Below, in pieces: positions 26,656-35,863 of a stretch of 64,000 nt of DNA. The notes beneath the pieces were generated by a model. That model did not search any database. It was not told the DNA's origin and saw only the letters and a program-made list of their open reading frames with translations. A program made the position numbers and the translations under genes. This stretch comes from Natrinema marinum (GTDB lineage: Archaea > Halobacteriota > Halobacteria > Halobacteriales > Natrialbaceae), in NCBI RefSeq assembly GCF_024296685.1, contig NZ_CP100763.1:620001-684000 (forward strand), written 5' to 3'. Within the stretch, counting starts at the first letter, position 1; every line of letters starts with the position of its first letter.

Positions 26656-27921
26656 ATGACGAACCGAAACCGCCGATCGTTCGTGACCTCGGTTGCGGCG
26701 GCCGGAACGCTCGGACTCGCGGGCTGTCTCTCGCAGGTACGCGAGTGGGGGAGCGGGGACGGCGACCCGACCGCGTCCGGACCGCGGCCGAACGGGACCA
26801 CCGATAGAACCGATGCCGACGACCTGCCGACCCTGCCGGGGGAATCGCTCGACGACTTCGAATCTCTCGAGGAGTGGACCGCGATGATCGACGGCGGAAA
26901 ACTCGGCGCCGAGACGACGGCCCCGTACGCGGGATCGCAGTCGGCCCACCTCTCGGCGGATCCGGACACCGAGTACGCCGCCGCCTACACCGTCACCGAC
27001 GGGCTGGACCTGCGCGGAACGGCCCTCTCGCTCGCGGTGCGATTCACCGGCCGCGAGCAGCTCCACATCGAGCTCGAGTTGTACGCGCCGAACTCGCGCA
27101 ACGTCTACGCCCTGGAACGGACGCTTACGGGTCCACGGGACCGCTGGACTCGCGTCGACTTCGGTACCGGCGGGATCGAAGGCCAGCCCGACCTCGCGGA
27201 CGTCCGTCGGATTCAGCTCACTGCCCGCCGCCGTGGCACCACGTCCGGGCCGCTCGACTGTTCGATCGACGACCTGCGCGTCGTCGACCGGCCCGAGACC
27301 GGGCGCGTCATGTTCCTGTTCGACGGGACGCTGGCGAGCCACCACGCGACCGCGTTCGAGCTGATGCAGCCGTACGGCTTTGCGGGCGTCGAGGCGGTCA
27401 TCCCCGAAGCCGTCGGTCAGGACGGCAGACTCACGATCGACGAACTCGCCGCACTCGACGACGCCGGCTGGGACATGGCGGCCCGGCCGCGGACCGGCGC
27501 GCACTTCCTCGACGAGTTCGCCGCCACGAAACAGGAGGGGCTGATCCGACAGACGAAGGCCTACCTCGAGCACCACGGCTTCGAAGACGGCGCGAGACAC
27601 TTCGTCACGCCCCGAAATATCCTCAGCCCGACCGCTCGCGACCTCGTCGAGCAGTATCACGAGCAAGCGTTCCGATTCGGCGGCAGTCCGAACGGACTGC
27701 CGGTCACGGACCCGTACAACGTCGGCTTCTTCGCCGGCGACGCCGGCGAGGTGACGAATCGGTACGTCGACTACGCCGCCGAATACGGCCAGCTCGCGGT
27801 GTTGCAGTTCGATTACTTCGGCGAGGACGGCATCAGCGAGGGCACGTTCGAACGCGTCCTCGAGTACGTCGCCGAACGGGACGTCGATGTCGTGACCGCG
27901 ACTGACCTGTTAGACGCTTAG
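26656..27921 (+). CDS. exported deacetylase-fold lipoprotein with degenerate metal site
   Basis: 421 residues; Tat motif NRRSFVTSVAAAG and lipobox GLAGC at the N-terminus. It has the same architecture as the protein at 22785: linker, jelly-roll-like domain (about 60-210), NodB-like domain (about 215-420). Aligned on flanking strands, the metal residues are gone: SWDDG becomes LFDGT, VHGTH becomes ARPRT, and LNFHE becomes LQFDY. It is therefore unlikely to be an active metal-dependent deacetylase and may bind glycan or scaffold its paralogue. A different catalytic chemistry cannot be excluded. Driven by promoter copy h. Confidence 0.8.
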   Translation: MTNRNRRSFVTSVAAAGTLGLAGCLSQVREWGSGDGDPTASGPRPNGTTDRTDADDLPTLPGESLDDFESLEEWTAMIDGGKLGAETTAPYAGSQSAHLSADPDTEYAAAYTVTDGLDLRGTALSLAVRFTGREQLHIELELYAPNSRNVYALERTLTGPRDRWTRVDFGTGGIEGQPDLADVRRIQLTARRRGTTSGPLDCSIDDLRVVDRPETGRVMFLFDGTLASHHATAFELMQPYGFAGVEAVIPEAVGQDGRLTIDELAALDDAGWDMAARPRTGAHFLDEFAATKQEGLIRQTKAYLEHHGFEDGARHFVTPRNILSPTARDLVEQYHEQAFRFGGSPNGLPVTDPYNVGFFAGDAGEVTNRYVDYAAEYGQLAVLQFDYFGEDGISEGTFERVLEYVAERDVDVVTATDLLDA

Positions 27922-28065
27922 GGCGGGTTGCCGACTGATAGAGGCGATGCGCCGCCGGAGTCACGAAGTGGCTGTCTCCGGCGCTGATCGTTCGCCTCGA
28001 GGCCGTTACTCGTCCGTTCTGTTCACTGTGCCCGGACCCAGCGACCGCCGATACTCGCGGCCCCG

Positions 28066-29703
28066 TTACGGTGTGACGGTCTGTAGGCCAGGGTTCAGGA
28101 GCCCGAACGCCAGCCCCGACAGCAGCAGGGAGAGGCCGGCGACAAACAGGATAGACTGGAGCCAGTTGCGGGAGGAACTGCCGTGGTCACCGCCGACGAG
28201 CCAGCCGTAGACCGCGTCGGCTTTCGCACCGATCGGATCGGGAAACGCGGAGAGTACTTCGAACGGCTCGGCCGGCTCGAGCGCGCCGACGAGCAGGGCG
28301 AACGCGACGAAGATGGCGAAGCCCACCGGCGGGACGACCGCGAGCGCGAGCCACGGGTTCGCGATCGCGGCCGAGAGCGCCACGATCGGCACGGCCGCGA
28401 GGACGGTCGTCAGGACCGCACGGCCGAGTCGCGCGTCCGAGAGGGGGTCGAAACCGACGCGGCGGGCGCTCCAGCAGTGACAGACGAACATCGAACCGTA
28501 GCCGACGCTGGTGGCGACGGCCGCCCCGCTCATCCCGTATCGCGGAATGAGGACGAGATTGAGTCCCAGATTGATCACGGCCGCGACGCCGGTTGCGGCG
28601 ACCGGGTAGCGGAGCGTCCCTTCGCCCTGGGAGATCGCGAGGATCGGCCGTGCGAGCGAGAACCCGAGCGCCCCCGGGAGCAACAACAGCAGGGGTGTTA
28701 TCGCCGGCTCGGCCTCGGGGCCGAAGTAGATCGGGACGGCAACGTCCGCCAGCGCGGCGAGCCCGACCGCCATGACGGCGGTCAGCAGGAACGTATAGCG
28801 CGTCGTCCGGGATGCAAGCTCCGAGATCTCTCCGAACCGGTTTTGCGACCACAGCTCCGACGTGGAGTGGACGAACACCGTCTGGATCGCCATCGGGACG
28901 AACCAGAGGAACTCGGCGAGCGTCAGCGCCGCCCGGTAGTTGCCGACCGCCGCATCCGCCCGGAACCGGTGGAGCATGACGATGTCGATGTGATACAGCG
29001 ACATCAGCAGGAACACCAGCACGATGCTCATCGAGTTGAACGTGAGCAACTGCGTCCGGGGGAACCGCGTCGGTGGGCGGCGAAGCGTACACGATAGCGG
29101 GATCCGGCGGTGAACGAGGGCGAGTCCGATGACGGCGACGAGCGTGCTCGCGACCAGATGGCCCGCGAGCGCCCCCAGCACGCCGACGCCGGCGTATGTC
29201 AGCGGGATCGCGACCGCGACGAAGCCGACCTTGTCGACGATCTTCAGCGGCTCCGAGTAGCGCTCGAGGCCAAACCCCATGAGCGTCTTGCGGGCGTAAT
29301 CGCGGAACTGCGCCGTGACGACGAGCGCGGCGAGCACGTAGAAGTAGCCCGACAGTTCGGCGCCGAACGCGCGGCCGACGAGTCCGACCCACGTCGCCAG
29401 CACCAGCAACAGCGCGCCGAGGACCGAGAGGAGGACCGCCAGCCGGAAGTAAAAGCCGACGACGTGTTCGCTCCAGTTCGCCGCGGCGCGGTCTTCCGCC
29501 AGGAACTTCCGGACGCCATCGGTGATACCGGAGCTGACGAAGATCATGTAGATCGCGAAGATCGACAGCAGGAACGCGTACTCGCCGAACGCCGATGCGC
29601 CGAGGAACCGATAGAGGAGCGGCGTCGAGAGGGCCGTGACGACGAGCACGATGAGTTTCGCGCTGACGACCGAGACGACGCCGCTCGCGATACTTCTGTT
29701 CAC
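28066..29703 (-). CDS. polysaccharide flippase (Wzx/RfbX type)
   Basis: 545 residues with about 14 membrane helices, beginning MNRSIASGVVSVVSAKLI and then GASAFGEYAFLLSIFAIY, the pattern of the polysaccharide-transport branch of the MOP exporters. Conserved features include TLMGFGLERYSEP in the first half and LIPRYGMSGAAVATSVGYG in the second. It should move lipid-linked glycan units to the outer face of the membrane. It stands alone, with its start about 105 bp from promoter copy i. No other flippase is in the window, so it probably serves this locus. Confidence 0.9.
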   Translation of the reverse strand: MNRSIASGVVSVVSAKLIVLVVTALSTPLLYRFLGASAFGEYAFLLSIFAIYMIFVSSGITDGVRKFLAEDRAAANWSEHVVGFYFRLAVLLSVLGALLLVLATWVGLVGRAFGAELSGYFYVLAALVVTAQFRDYARKTLMGFGLERYSEPLKIVDKVGFVAVAIPLTYAGVGVLGALAGHLVASTLVAVIGLALVHRRIPLSCTLRRPPTRFPRTQLLTFNSMSIVLVFLLMSLYHIDIVMLHRFRADAAVGNYRAALTLAEFLWFVPMAIQTVFVHSTSELWSQNRFGEISELASRTTRYTFLLTAVMAVGLAALADVAVPIYFGPEAEPAITPLLLLLPGALGFSLARPILAISQGEGTLRYPVAATGVAAVINLGLNLVLIPRYGMSGAAVATSVGYGSMFVCHCWSARRVGFDPLSDARLGRAVLTTVLAAVPIVALSAAIANPWLALAVVPPVGFAIFVAFALLVGALEPAEPFEVLSAFPDPIGAKADAVYGWLVGGDHGSSSRNWLQSILFVAGLSLLLSGLAFGLLNPGLQTVTP

Positions 29704-29807
29704 GATTGTTTCCTGTAACGTTCGAGCCGATGGTCGGCAGACCCTATCGACGACGTTCGTTTACCATCCGGCGGACTCACTGTACCGAGACGAGACGACT
29801 GGGAGGC

Positions 29808-29827
29808 GTTATTATACGGGGGTTAAA
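29808..29827 (-). promoter_or_regulatory. shared promoter element, copy i (flippase)
   Basis: On the minus strand: TTTAA, six bases (CCCCCG), TATAATAAC. It is about 105 bp upstream of the flippase start and close to the end of the beta-helix gene, so a leader of about 80 nt is expected. Confidence 0.6.
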
Positions 29828-29898
29828 CGGGACGACAAGCTGATTCGACCGGGAGGGCCGAGCGGATAGCGGGTGTCGATGACGCCGCTCGAGGTCGG

Positions 29899-31548
29899 CT
29901 ATTCGTACGTGTTCGCCCAGGTCGTGACGTCGGTTGCACCGAGGTCGCGGATCCCCTGGGCCAGTCTGTTCTTCTTGAACGCCGGACCCGTCGACGAGGC
30001 GTAGAGACAGACGGCCTCGCGTCCGCTGGAGGACTCGAGCGCCGAATCGCGAACGAGCGCGTTCGCACCGATGTCGATGTACGGGTGTTGGCTGGCGCGC
30101 AGATTACTCTCGTAGACCGTGAGCTCGTTGGCCGTGTTGACGATGGCGTTTCGGTTCACGCCGCTGCGCCCGGGCTGTTCGATGTCGACGTAGTTGAAGC
30201 GACAGTTGTTGCGTTCACAGCGAATCCCGTCGCGGAAGCCGCCGGCGTCGCCCGCCGCTCCCGTGATCGTGACGTGTTCGGCGAGGATACGGTCGGTCCG
30301 GTCGCTGTCTTGAATCCAGAACGGATAGCCGCCCGCCGTTTCGTGGGCGATCGTCGTGTCGGCGATCGTCGCTTCCCCACAGTCGGGCGAGAGAACGATC
30401 CCGTGGTTTACGTCCTCGCCCTGAAGCTCGAGGCGGGTGTTCTCGATACGGGCGCTTTCGCAGGTGTTCATCACCGATATTGCGTGACTCGTCGGCTCCG
30501 GTTCGGTGATCGTCACTGCGGCACCGTGGATCGTGATGTTGCGCCCGTTCTCGATCCGGATGCCGCGCTGGGACCGGTCTTCTGGCCGGGTCGAATCGAC
30601 CTCGACCGTCGGCCACCGGATCTCGCTGCCGTTGCCGCCGACGCGGACGTTCGCGCCGTTGCTGTTTCGATACAGCCCGCCGTGGACGATGATCTTTCCG
30701 TTACCGTTGGCCGCGTAGAGGCCGTTATCCGGGAACGCGCCGAGCCAGCAGTGCCTGAACTCGAGGGTCCCCTCGTTTTGGTTCGCCACGATGCCGATCG
30801 GCCCGCGCCAGCGGTCGCCCGCGGTCGGCGTATCGTTGATCCACGCACCGCCGTCCGGCGCACGGAACTGGTCGACGAGGCCGGTCCCGTCCGGGTCGGT
30901 GACGTTGAACATTCCCGGCCCCCAGGTGCCGCTATCGTGTTGGCCGTGAATCGTTACGTCGCGTACCTCGAGGCGTTCTGCGGCGTATGCTTCGATGGTT
31001 CTGATCCCCGTATCTGGGGCCGTCTGATCGACATCGAACCCCTCGAAACGGATGCGGTCGCCGGGACTATAGGAGACGCCAAGGCGGAAGAGTCGGTACT
31101 GCGGTCCGGCGAAGTCGTAGTAGTTCGCCGGCACGAGCGTGGCGTTCTCCCCGACGACGCCGAAGTTCTCGAACCCGGTGAACCGGAACTGTTCGTCCAT
31201 GTAATATCGCCCCTCGGGGAACACGAGCAGGGTGTCGTCGTCCCGGAGTTCCTCGAGAACCGGCGTAATCGGCTCGTTGCCGGTCGCGTCTGCCCCCACG
31301 TCGGTCACGTCGACGACGGTCGAATACTCGTCGTAGTAGTGGCCGTAGGGCTCCGACGACGCGCTCGCGGTCGACGTAAGTCCCATACCGGCGGCACACG
31401 CGGCGACGGTCCCCTGTAAGAAGGTGCGTCTCGATCCCGTTCCGGCAGACGAATCACCGTTCGGTGGCCGGCCGTCTCCCCGAGGGGCCTGCCGAGAACC
31501 GCGAGAACTGCCTCGATTCGAGTGTGTCATACCACTTCGTTCCGACAT
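29899..31548 (-). CDS. exported right-handed beta-helix protein
   Basis: 549 residues if the first ATG is used; an alternative ATG six codons later (31530) is equally plausible. A long Gly/Ser/Arg leader precedes a Tat motif (SRRTFLQGTVAACAAG) and a likely cleavage after STASAS. The mature part is a parallel beta-helix with regular short strand repeats (for example EVRDVTIHG, GTLEFRHCWLG, IIVHGGLYRNSNGANVRVGG, RIENTRLELQG), as in pectate-lyase-like and glycan-lyase or epimerase proteins. No catalytic set is obvious. It probably binds or modifies extracellular polysaccharide. A weak match to the shared promoter lies at 31581-31600. Confidence 0.82.
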   Translation of the reverse strand: MSERSGMTHSNRGSSRGSRQAPRGDGRPPNGDSSAGTGSRRTFLQGTVAACAAGMGLTSTASASSEPYGHYYDEYSTVVDVTDVGADATGNEPITPVLEELRDDDTLLVFPEGRYYMDEQFRFTGFENFGVVGENATLVPANYYDFAGPQYRLFRLGVSYSPGDRIRFEGFDVDQTAPDTGIRTIEAYAAERLEVRDVTIHGQHDSGTWGPGMFNVTDPDGTGLVDQFRAPDGGAWINDTPTAGDRWRGPIGIVANQNEGTLEFRHCWLGAFPDNGLYAANGNGKIIVHGGLYRNSNGANVRVGGNGSEIRWPTVEVDSTRPEDRSQRGIRIENGRNITIHGAAVTITEPEPTSHAISVMNTCESARIENTRLELQGEDVNHGIVLSPDCGEATIADTTIAHETAGGYPFWIQDSDRTDRILAEHVTITGAAGDAGGFRDGIRCERNNCRFNYVDIEQPGRSGVNRNAIVNTANELTVYESNLRASQHPYIDIGANALVRDSALESSSGREAVCLYASSTGPAFKKNRLAQGIRDLGATDVTTWANTYE

Positions 31549-31808
31549 TGAAATTCAGTTCCTTCTGACTAATGAAGGCGTTCAGTATCTATGGATTCGG
31601 ATGGCAAGCTTTTAAGAGCGGACGGGGATCACCCCATTCGAGCGGCCGCCGATCCGGGAGCACCGTCGGTCTCGCCACTCGTTACAGACGGTGCACAAGT
31701 CGGACCGATAGCGACGCCGCCACGAGCCGTTCGAGACGACTGTTCGGCTTCCGAACAACAGCCGGTAGTCGCCTCGTGCGGGTTGGATCGCCGGTGCCTG
31801 CGCGAAGA

Positions 31809-32471
31809 TCACCTGCGTTTGGCAGGCAATCGATCGTTCTCGAGCGTCGCCGCGATCAGTTCGGAGATGGCACGGCGAAGTCGCTGTGAGACCGCCGAGT
31901 CGGAAACTCCGAGTCGGTTGGCGAGATCGTCCTGCGTGGCGCTTCGCGGGACCTGAAAGTAGCCGGCGTAGTAGGCCATCGTGAGGATTTCGTGTTGACG
32001 GTCGGTCAGGAAGTAGGTCTGGTCGTCCGACACCGACGAGTCGTACAACTGGGTGACGCGAAACGAGATGTCGCGGTCGCGACAGTGCAGCCGGAACGCG
32101 GAGAGTGCGTCCCGATCCGGCAGGTGAACTCGTGCCACCCAGCCGCCGTCGTCGCTGGTGATCGTGAAGACGAACAATCCGTGGTCGGCACACTGGCTGG
32201 GGACGATCTCGAGGTCGGTGTCGACGACGACGCGGTAGATCGCCCGGTTGTCGAAGGTGGCGATGCGGGTCGGCTCCGAGACGGTCGGGTCCGCCGCCAT
32301 CGCCGCCTCGAGCGTCGGGTAGTCGTCGCCGAACGCCGACACGAACTGCAGGCGTCGGTCGTCGTGGGTCGTCCCGTACTCGTATCTCAGCGTCATGCCG
32401 GAACGACGCTCGATAGTCGGTACCAGCGGCAAGTCGTCGTGTACCAGATGAACTTCTGCGATGAATCCCAT
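31809..32471 (-). CDS. HTH-10 (bat-type) transcriptional regulator
   Basis: 220 residues. The N-terminal part (about 1-155) is the mixed alpha/beta sensor-like region found in bacterio-opsin-activator relatives, with EYGTTHDDRRLQFVSAF and EIVPSQCADHGLFVF. The C-terminal HTH-10 domain (about 162-212) starts LTDRQHEILTMAYYAGYFQ and has DDLANRLGVSDSAVSQRLRR as the helix-turn-helix. It probably acts as a soluble regulator of nearby genes. It carries copy j of the shared promoter element, making it a candidate self-controlled regulator of the glycan regulon. Confidence 0.87.
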   Translation of the reverse strand: MGFIAEVHLVHDDLPLVPTIERRSGMTLRYEYGTTHDDRRLQFVSAFGDDYPTLEAAMAADPTVSEPTRIATFDNRAIYRVVVDTDLEIVPSQCADHGLFVFTITSDDGGWVARVHLPDRDALSAFRLHCRDRDISFRVTQLYDSSVSDDQTYFLTDRQHEILTMAYYAGYFQVPRSATQDDLANRLGVSDSAVSQRLRRAISELIAATLENDRLPAKRR

Positions 32472-32512
32472 TGCGATGTCGAGAGCTACGCTGTCCTCGG
32501 AGCGGTCGGCCC

Positions 32513-32532
32513 ATACTTATAGCGCGGGTAAG
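32513..32532 (-). promoter_or_regulatory. shared promoter element, copy j (HTH-10 regulator)
   Basis: On the minus strand: CTTAC, six bases (CCGCGC), TATAAGTAT, about 45 bp before the start codon at 32471. Confidence 0.6.
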
Positions 32533-32563
32533 AAACGGTTGCAGTGACTCGAAACGGTCTCGC

Positions 32564-34246
32564 TCAGTTCATATAGCCGAGATCGGCCAGCCGGTTCGTT
32601 ACCGTCTCGTCCGTCGCCGGCCGCTCAGCTTCGTCGCCGTCGTAGGCCGGATAGGTGATCGGATCGACCGGATCGACGACTGGGACGAGGCTGCCGTCCA
32701 TGCGGTCGCTGTAGGGGACCCCCATCGCGGCCATGATCGTCGGTGCGACATCGAAGAGATGTGCTCGCTCGAGCGGAGCGTCGTCGTCGATTCCGTCGCC
32801 CGCCGCGACGAAGACACCGTCGAGTTTGTGGTTCCAGGGCTCGGCCGGGCCGAAGTAGTCGCCGTCGACCAGTTGCTCGGAGAGCGTGTGTTCGAAGTCA
32901 GCGGGGATCGTGACGATGTCGACGGTCGCGTCGATCTCGTCGCCGTGGAAGTACTGTTCGCGCGGCGCGACCGTCTCGAAGAACGGCTCGCCGTCGGGCG
33001 TTTCGACGGCCTGCAGCCGCCGGATGAGGTCTTCGCGAAGCTGGTCGTAGGCGTCCTGACGGACGACGCCCTCGGGGTCACGCCCCTCGAGGTTGATCCG
33101 AACGCCGAGTTCTGTTCGGGCCCGAACGTACGCTTCCGAGGCGGCGAAGTCGACCTGCTCGTTCGCCGTCCGGGTGACGCCGCCGGGCGCGTACTCCCTC
33201 GCCAGGTCGGCCAGTCCGACCCGCTCCAAGGCCGTCCGGATGCGACGGGCGGTGATGCCACACCGGGCAGCGACCGACGCCGCGCGTGCGACCGCGCCCG
33301 GTTCCCAGGTGTCGACCTGCTCGCCCTCGCGGAGCCGCCGGCGCATCGGCGTCCACGACGGCATCCCCTTGCCGCCGGTCGTCGTTTCGATGTAGCCCTC
33401 GTCGCGGAGGAACTCGTTGATTCGGAACTCGTAGCCGTCGTAGGGTCCCATTCCGTGGTCGCTGACGAGGAAAACGCGATCCGGATCGCAGGCCGCGAGA
33501 ATCTCGTCGATCTGTTCGTCGGTCGCCTCGTAGACGCGGTCGACGTGTCGCTGTTCGCCGCTGAACTCGTGAAAGACGGTGTCGGTCTTCTGGAACTGCA
33601 CGAACCCGAAGTCGGGCCGGAACTCGTCGACGAGGTAGCGAAAGGCCTCGCCGCGCATCCCCACGAGGTTCCTGTACTCGTCGATCTTCGCGGCGTCGGA
33701 CAGCGAGTCGTCGTCGCGCGTATACGCCGGATAGACCCGATATTCGCCGATCGCCTCGCGGACATCGTCTAACAGCCCCTCGGGGTGACAGGGCGGGTCT
33801 TCGGGCCCGAGAAAGCCCGGAATGATGGCCCCGTCGAACTCGTCCGGCGGGTGGGTGACCGGGGCGTTGACGACGACGCTCGAGCGGTCGTGGCGATCCA
33901 GCAGCGTCCACAGCGGGTGCTCGCGGACATCGTCATTGCTCGTCACGTGCCAGTCGTAGCCGTCGTAGCCGACGAAACCGACGACGCCGTGTTTGCCGGG
34001 GTTGACGCCCGTGTAGATCGAGGGCCAGGCGCTCGGCGTCCAAGGCGGAATCTGTGACTCGAGGGGAGCGCTCACGCCCTCCGAGCAGAGCCGCTCGATG
34101 GTCGGGATACGGTCGGCTTCGAACAGCCGCTCGAAGACGGGAAGACACCCTGCATCGATACCGATGAGCAGCGTGTCGAGTCCGTCCCAGTCGCTCGCGG
34201 TCCGTTCGGTCGATGCAGCGTCGTCGCGGCGAAACGTCCGAGTCAT
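32564..34246 (-). CDS. type I phosphodiesterase/nucleotide pyrophosphatase family protein
   Basis: 560 residues, alkaline-phosphatase superfamily. The first metal Asp is in LLIGIDAGCLPVF, the nucleophile Thr in PPWTPSAWPSIYTG, and a later metal pair in FLVSDHGMGPYDG. It has no signal peptide or membrane segment, so it should be cytoplasmic. Relatives occur in archaeal and bacterial glycan loci, where they may hydrolyse or transfer phosphodiester groups on sugars or nucleotides. The substrate is not predictable. It stands alone, under promoter copy k. Confidence 0.85.
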   Translation of the reverse strand: MTRTFRRDDAASTERTASDWDGLDTLLIGIDAGCLPVFERLFEADRIPTIERLCSEGVSAPLESQIPPWTPSAWPSIYTGVNPGKHGVVGFVGYDGYDWHVTSNDDVREHPLWTLLDRHDRSSVVVNAPVTHPPDEFDGAIIPGFLGPEDPPCHPEGLLDDVREAIGEYRVYPAYTRDDDSLSDAAKIDEYRNLVGMRGEAFRYLVDEFRPDFGFVQFQKTDTVFHEFSGEQRHVDRVYEATDEQIDEILAACDPDRVFLVSDHGMGPYDGYEFRINEFLRDEGYIETTTGGKGMPSWTPMRRRLREGEQVDTWEPGAVARAASVAARCGITARRIRTALERVGLADLAREYAPGGVTRTANEQVDFAASEAYVRARTELGVRINLEGRDPEGVVRQDAYDQLREDLIRRLQAVETPDGEPFFETVAPREQYFHGDEIDATVDIVTIPADFEHTLSEQLVDGDYFGPAEPWNHKLDGVFVAAGDGIDDDAPLERAHLFDVAPTIMAAMGVPYSDRMDGSLVPVVDPVDPITYPAYDGDEAERPATDETVTNRLADLGYMN

Positions 34247-34357
34247 CGTTCCTGCGTCATGTGTGTAATCGGTGTTCCCGTTCCCGCTGCCGACGCGGCG
34301 CGACAGCGGTGCGTTCGTTGCACCACGTCTCTACGTCCCGCGAGCGCGACGAAACAC

Positions 34358-34377
34358 TTCATTATCGATCCGATAAA
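34358..34377 (-). promoter_or_regulatory. shared promoter element, copy k (phosphodiesterase-family gene)
   Basis: On the minus strand: TTTAT, six bases (CGGATC), GATAATGAA, about 112 bp upstream of the start at 34246. Confidence 0.5.
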
Positions 34378-34458
34378 TCGTTCCGTCGCACTGAATCGAC
34401 GGGTACAGGCACTGACGACCGATGCGAGCGGGGCGGGCCGATACCGGTCGTCGGTCGG

Positions 34459-35838
34459 TCACGGCCGATCCGGTGCGAGCAGATCGGCGTCTCGGTCCGA
34501 CTCCCGCTCCGGGTTCGAACCCGCAGCGATCGCGTCCTCGAGCACGTCGACGGCGTCGGCTTCCAGTCGCTCGGCCCGCGTCGCGGTTCGCGCTTCGGCC
34601 GTGACGCGGACGAGCGGCTCGGTGCCGCTCGCGCGCAGGAGGAACCAGCCGTCCTCGAGGTCGACGTAGACGCCGTCGAGCGCGTCGATGTCGTCGTACC
34701 GCTCGCGAACGCGGTCGCGAACCCGGTCCATCACGGCATTTTTGTCCGCGACCTCGAGCGACGTGCGGCGGATCGGATGGGTCTCGACGCTCGCGACGAG
34801 CGCGGACAGCGGTCCCCGATCGGCGACGAGTTCGGCGAGCTTGCACGCGGCGAGCGGGCCGTCCGGGCAGGGCGTTTCGTCCGGCCAGATCCACGCGCCG
34901 CTGGGTTCGCCGCCGAAAACCACGTCAGACCGTGCGGCGCGGTCGGCCACGAAGCCGTCGCCGACCCGCGTTCGCGTCACCGACGCGCCGACCGCCGCGA
35001 GCGCGTCGTCGACGGCCATGCTCGTCCCGACCGGCGCGGCGACGGTGTCGCCGTCGCTCGCGGCTTCACGGGCGAACAGCGCGAGGAGCGCGTCTTTGGG
35101 GACGAACGCACCCGTTTCGTCGACGGCCTGCATCCGGTCTGCGTCGCCGTCGTGGGCGATCCCGAGGTCGGCGTCGGTCGCTGCGACGAGCGCCGAGAGG
35201 TCGCCGAGCGTCTCTCGGGTCGGCTCGCTCGGCCTGCCGGGAAACGCGCCGTCCCGTTGGCCGTTCAGCGTCGTGACCTCGCAGCCGAGATCGGAGAGAA
35301 CACCTGCGGTGAGCCCACCGGTCCCGTTGCCGATATCGACGACGATGCTCGGCGGGTCCGCTACCGTGACCGCTTCGCGCAGTGCCGCCGCGTGGCGATC
35401 GGTCGCGTCCGCCAGTGGCTCGCTCGAGCCCTGTTCGTCCCACGACTGCAGGTCGTACTCGTCGTCGCCGACCCGCGATTCGATGGCGGCCAGCCGCTCG
35501 GGGCCGAACGCCTTCCCCGACGCCGACCAGAGTTTGATCCCGTTGTCCGGTGCGGGGTTGTGCGAAGCGGTGACGACGACGCCAGCGTCCGCGTCCGTCC
35601 GCGCGACGGCTCGAGCGATCGTCGGCGTCGACGCGACTCCGGCCTCGAGGACGTCCGCGCCGCACTCGCGGAGGCCGGCGGTGAGCGCGTCGACCAGCAC
35701 CGCTCCGCTCTTTCGAACGTCTCGTCCGACGACGACGCAGTCGTAGTCCTCCGAGGCGACGGCACGACCGACCGAGAGCGCGAGGGCGGCCGTCACTTCC
35801 GAGCCGACGGGACCACGGATACCGCTGGTTCCGAACAT
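34459..35838 (-). CDS. phosphohexomutase (GlmM/ManB type)
   Basis: 459 residues from the ATG at 35836-35838. MFGTSGIRGPVGSEVT is the canonical N-terminus, and promoter copy l lies about 30 bp before it. The phosphoserine loop is VVTASHNPAPDNGIKLW (about 92-108), the metal loop DLGIAHDGDADRMQ (about 235), the sugar loop GGEPSGAW, and the phosphate-binding loop LRASGTEPLVRVTAE near the end. It interconverts hexose 1- and 6-phosphates. With glmS in the same regulon, a phosphoglucosamine mutase role toward UDP-GlcNAc is the likeliest, though phosphomannomutase or phosphoglucomutase activity cannot be excluded. Confidence 0.92.
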   Translation of the reverse strand: MFGTSGIRGPVGSEVTAALALSVGRAVASEDYDCVVVGRDVRKSGAVLVDALTAGLRECGADVLEAGVASTPTIARAVARTDADAGVVVTASHNPAPDNGIKLWSASGKAFGPERLAAIESRVGDDEYDLQSWDEQGSSEPLADATDRHAAALREAVTVADPPSIVVDIGNGTGGLTAGVLSDLGCEVTTLNGQRDGAFPGRPSEPTRETLGDLSALVAATDADLGIAHDGDADRMQAVDETGAFVPKDALLALFAREAASDGDTVAAPVGTSMAVDDALAAVGASVTRTRVGDGFVADRAARSDVVFGGEPSGAWIWPDETPCPDGPLAACKLAELVADRGPLSALVASVETHPIRRTSLEVADKNAVMDRVRDRVRERYDDIDALDGVYVDLEDGWFLLRASGTEPLVRVTAEARTATRAERLEADAVDVLEDAIAAGSNPERESDRDADLLAPDRP

Positions 35839-35863
35839 AGCGAGTATCGGCGACGACGCGGGG

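Noticed and set aside
31581-31600. A promoter-element-like sequence before the beta-helix gene
   Set aside because: CCGAA, six bases, GATACTGAA has the right spacing but departs at the core TA and at the box. It is too weak to list as a site, so it is only mentioned in the gene entry.
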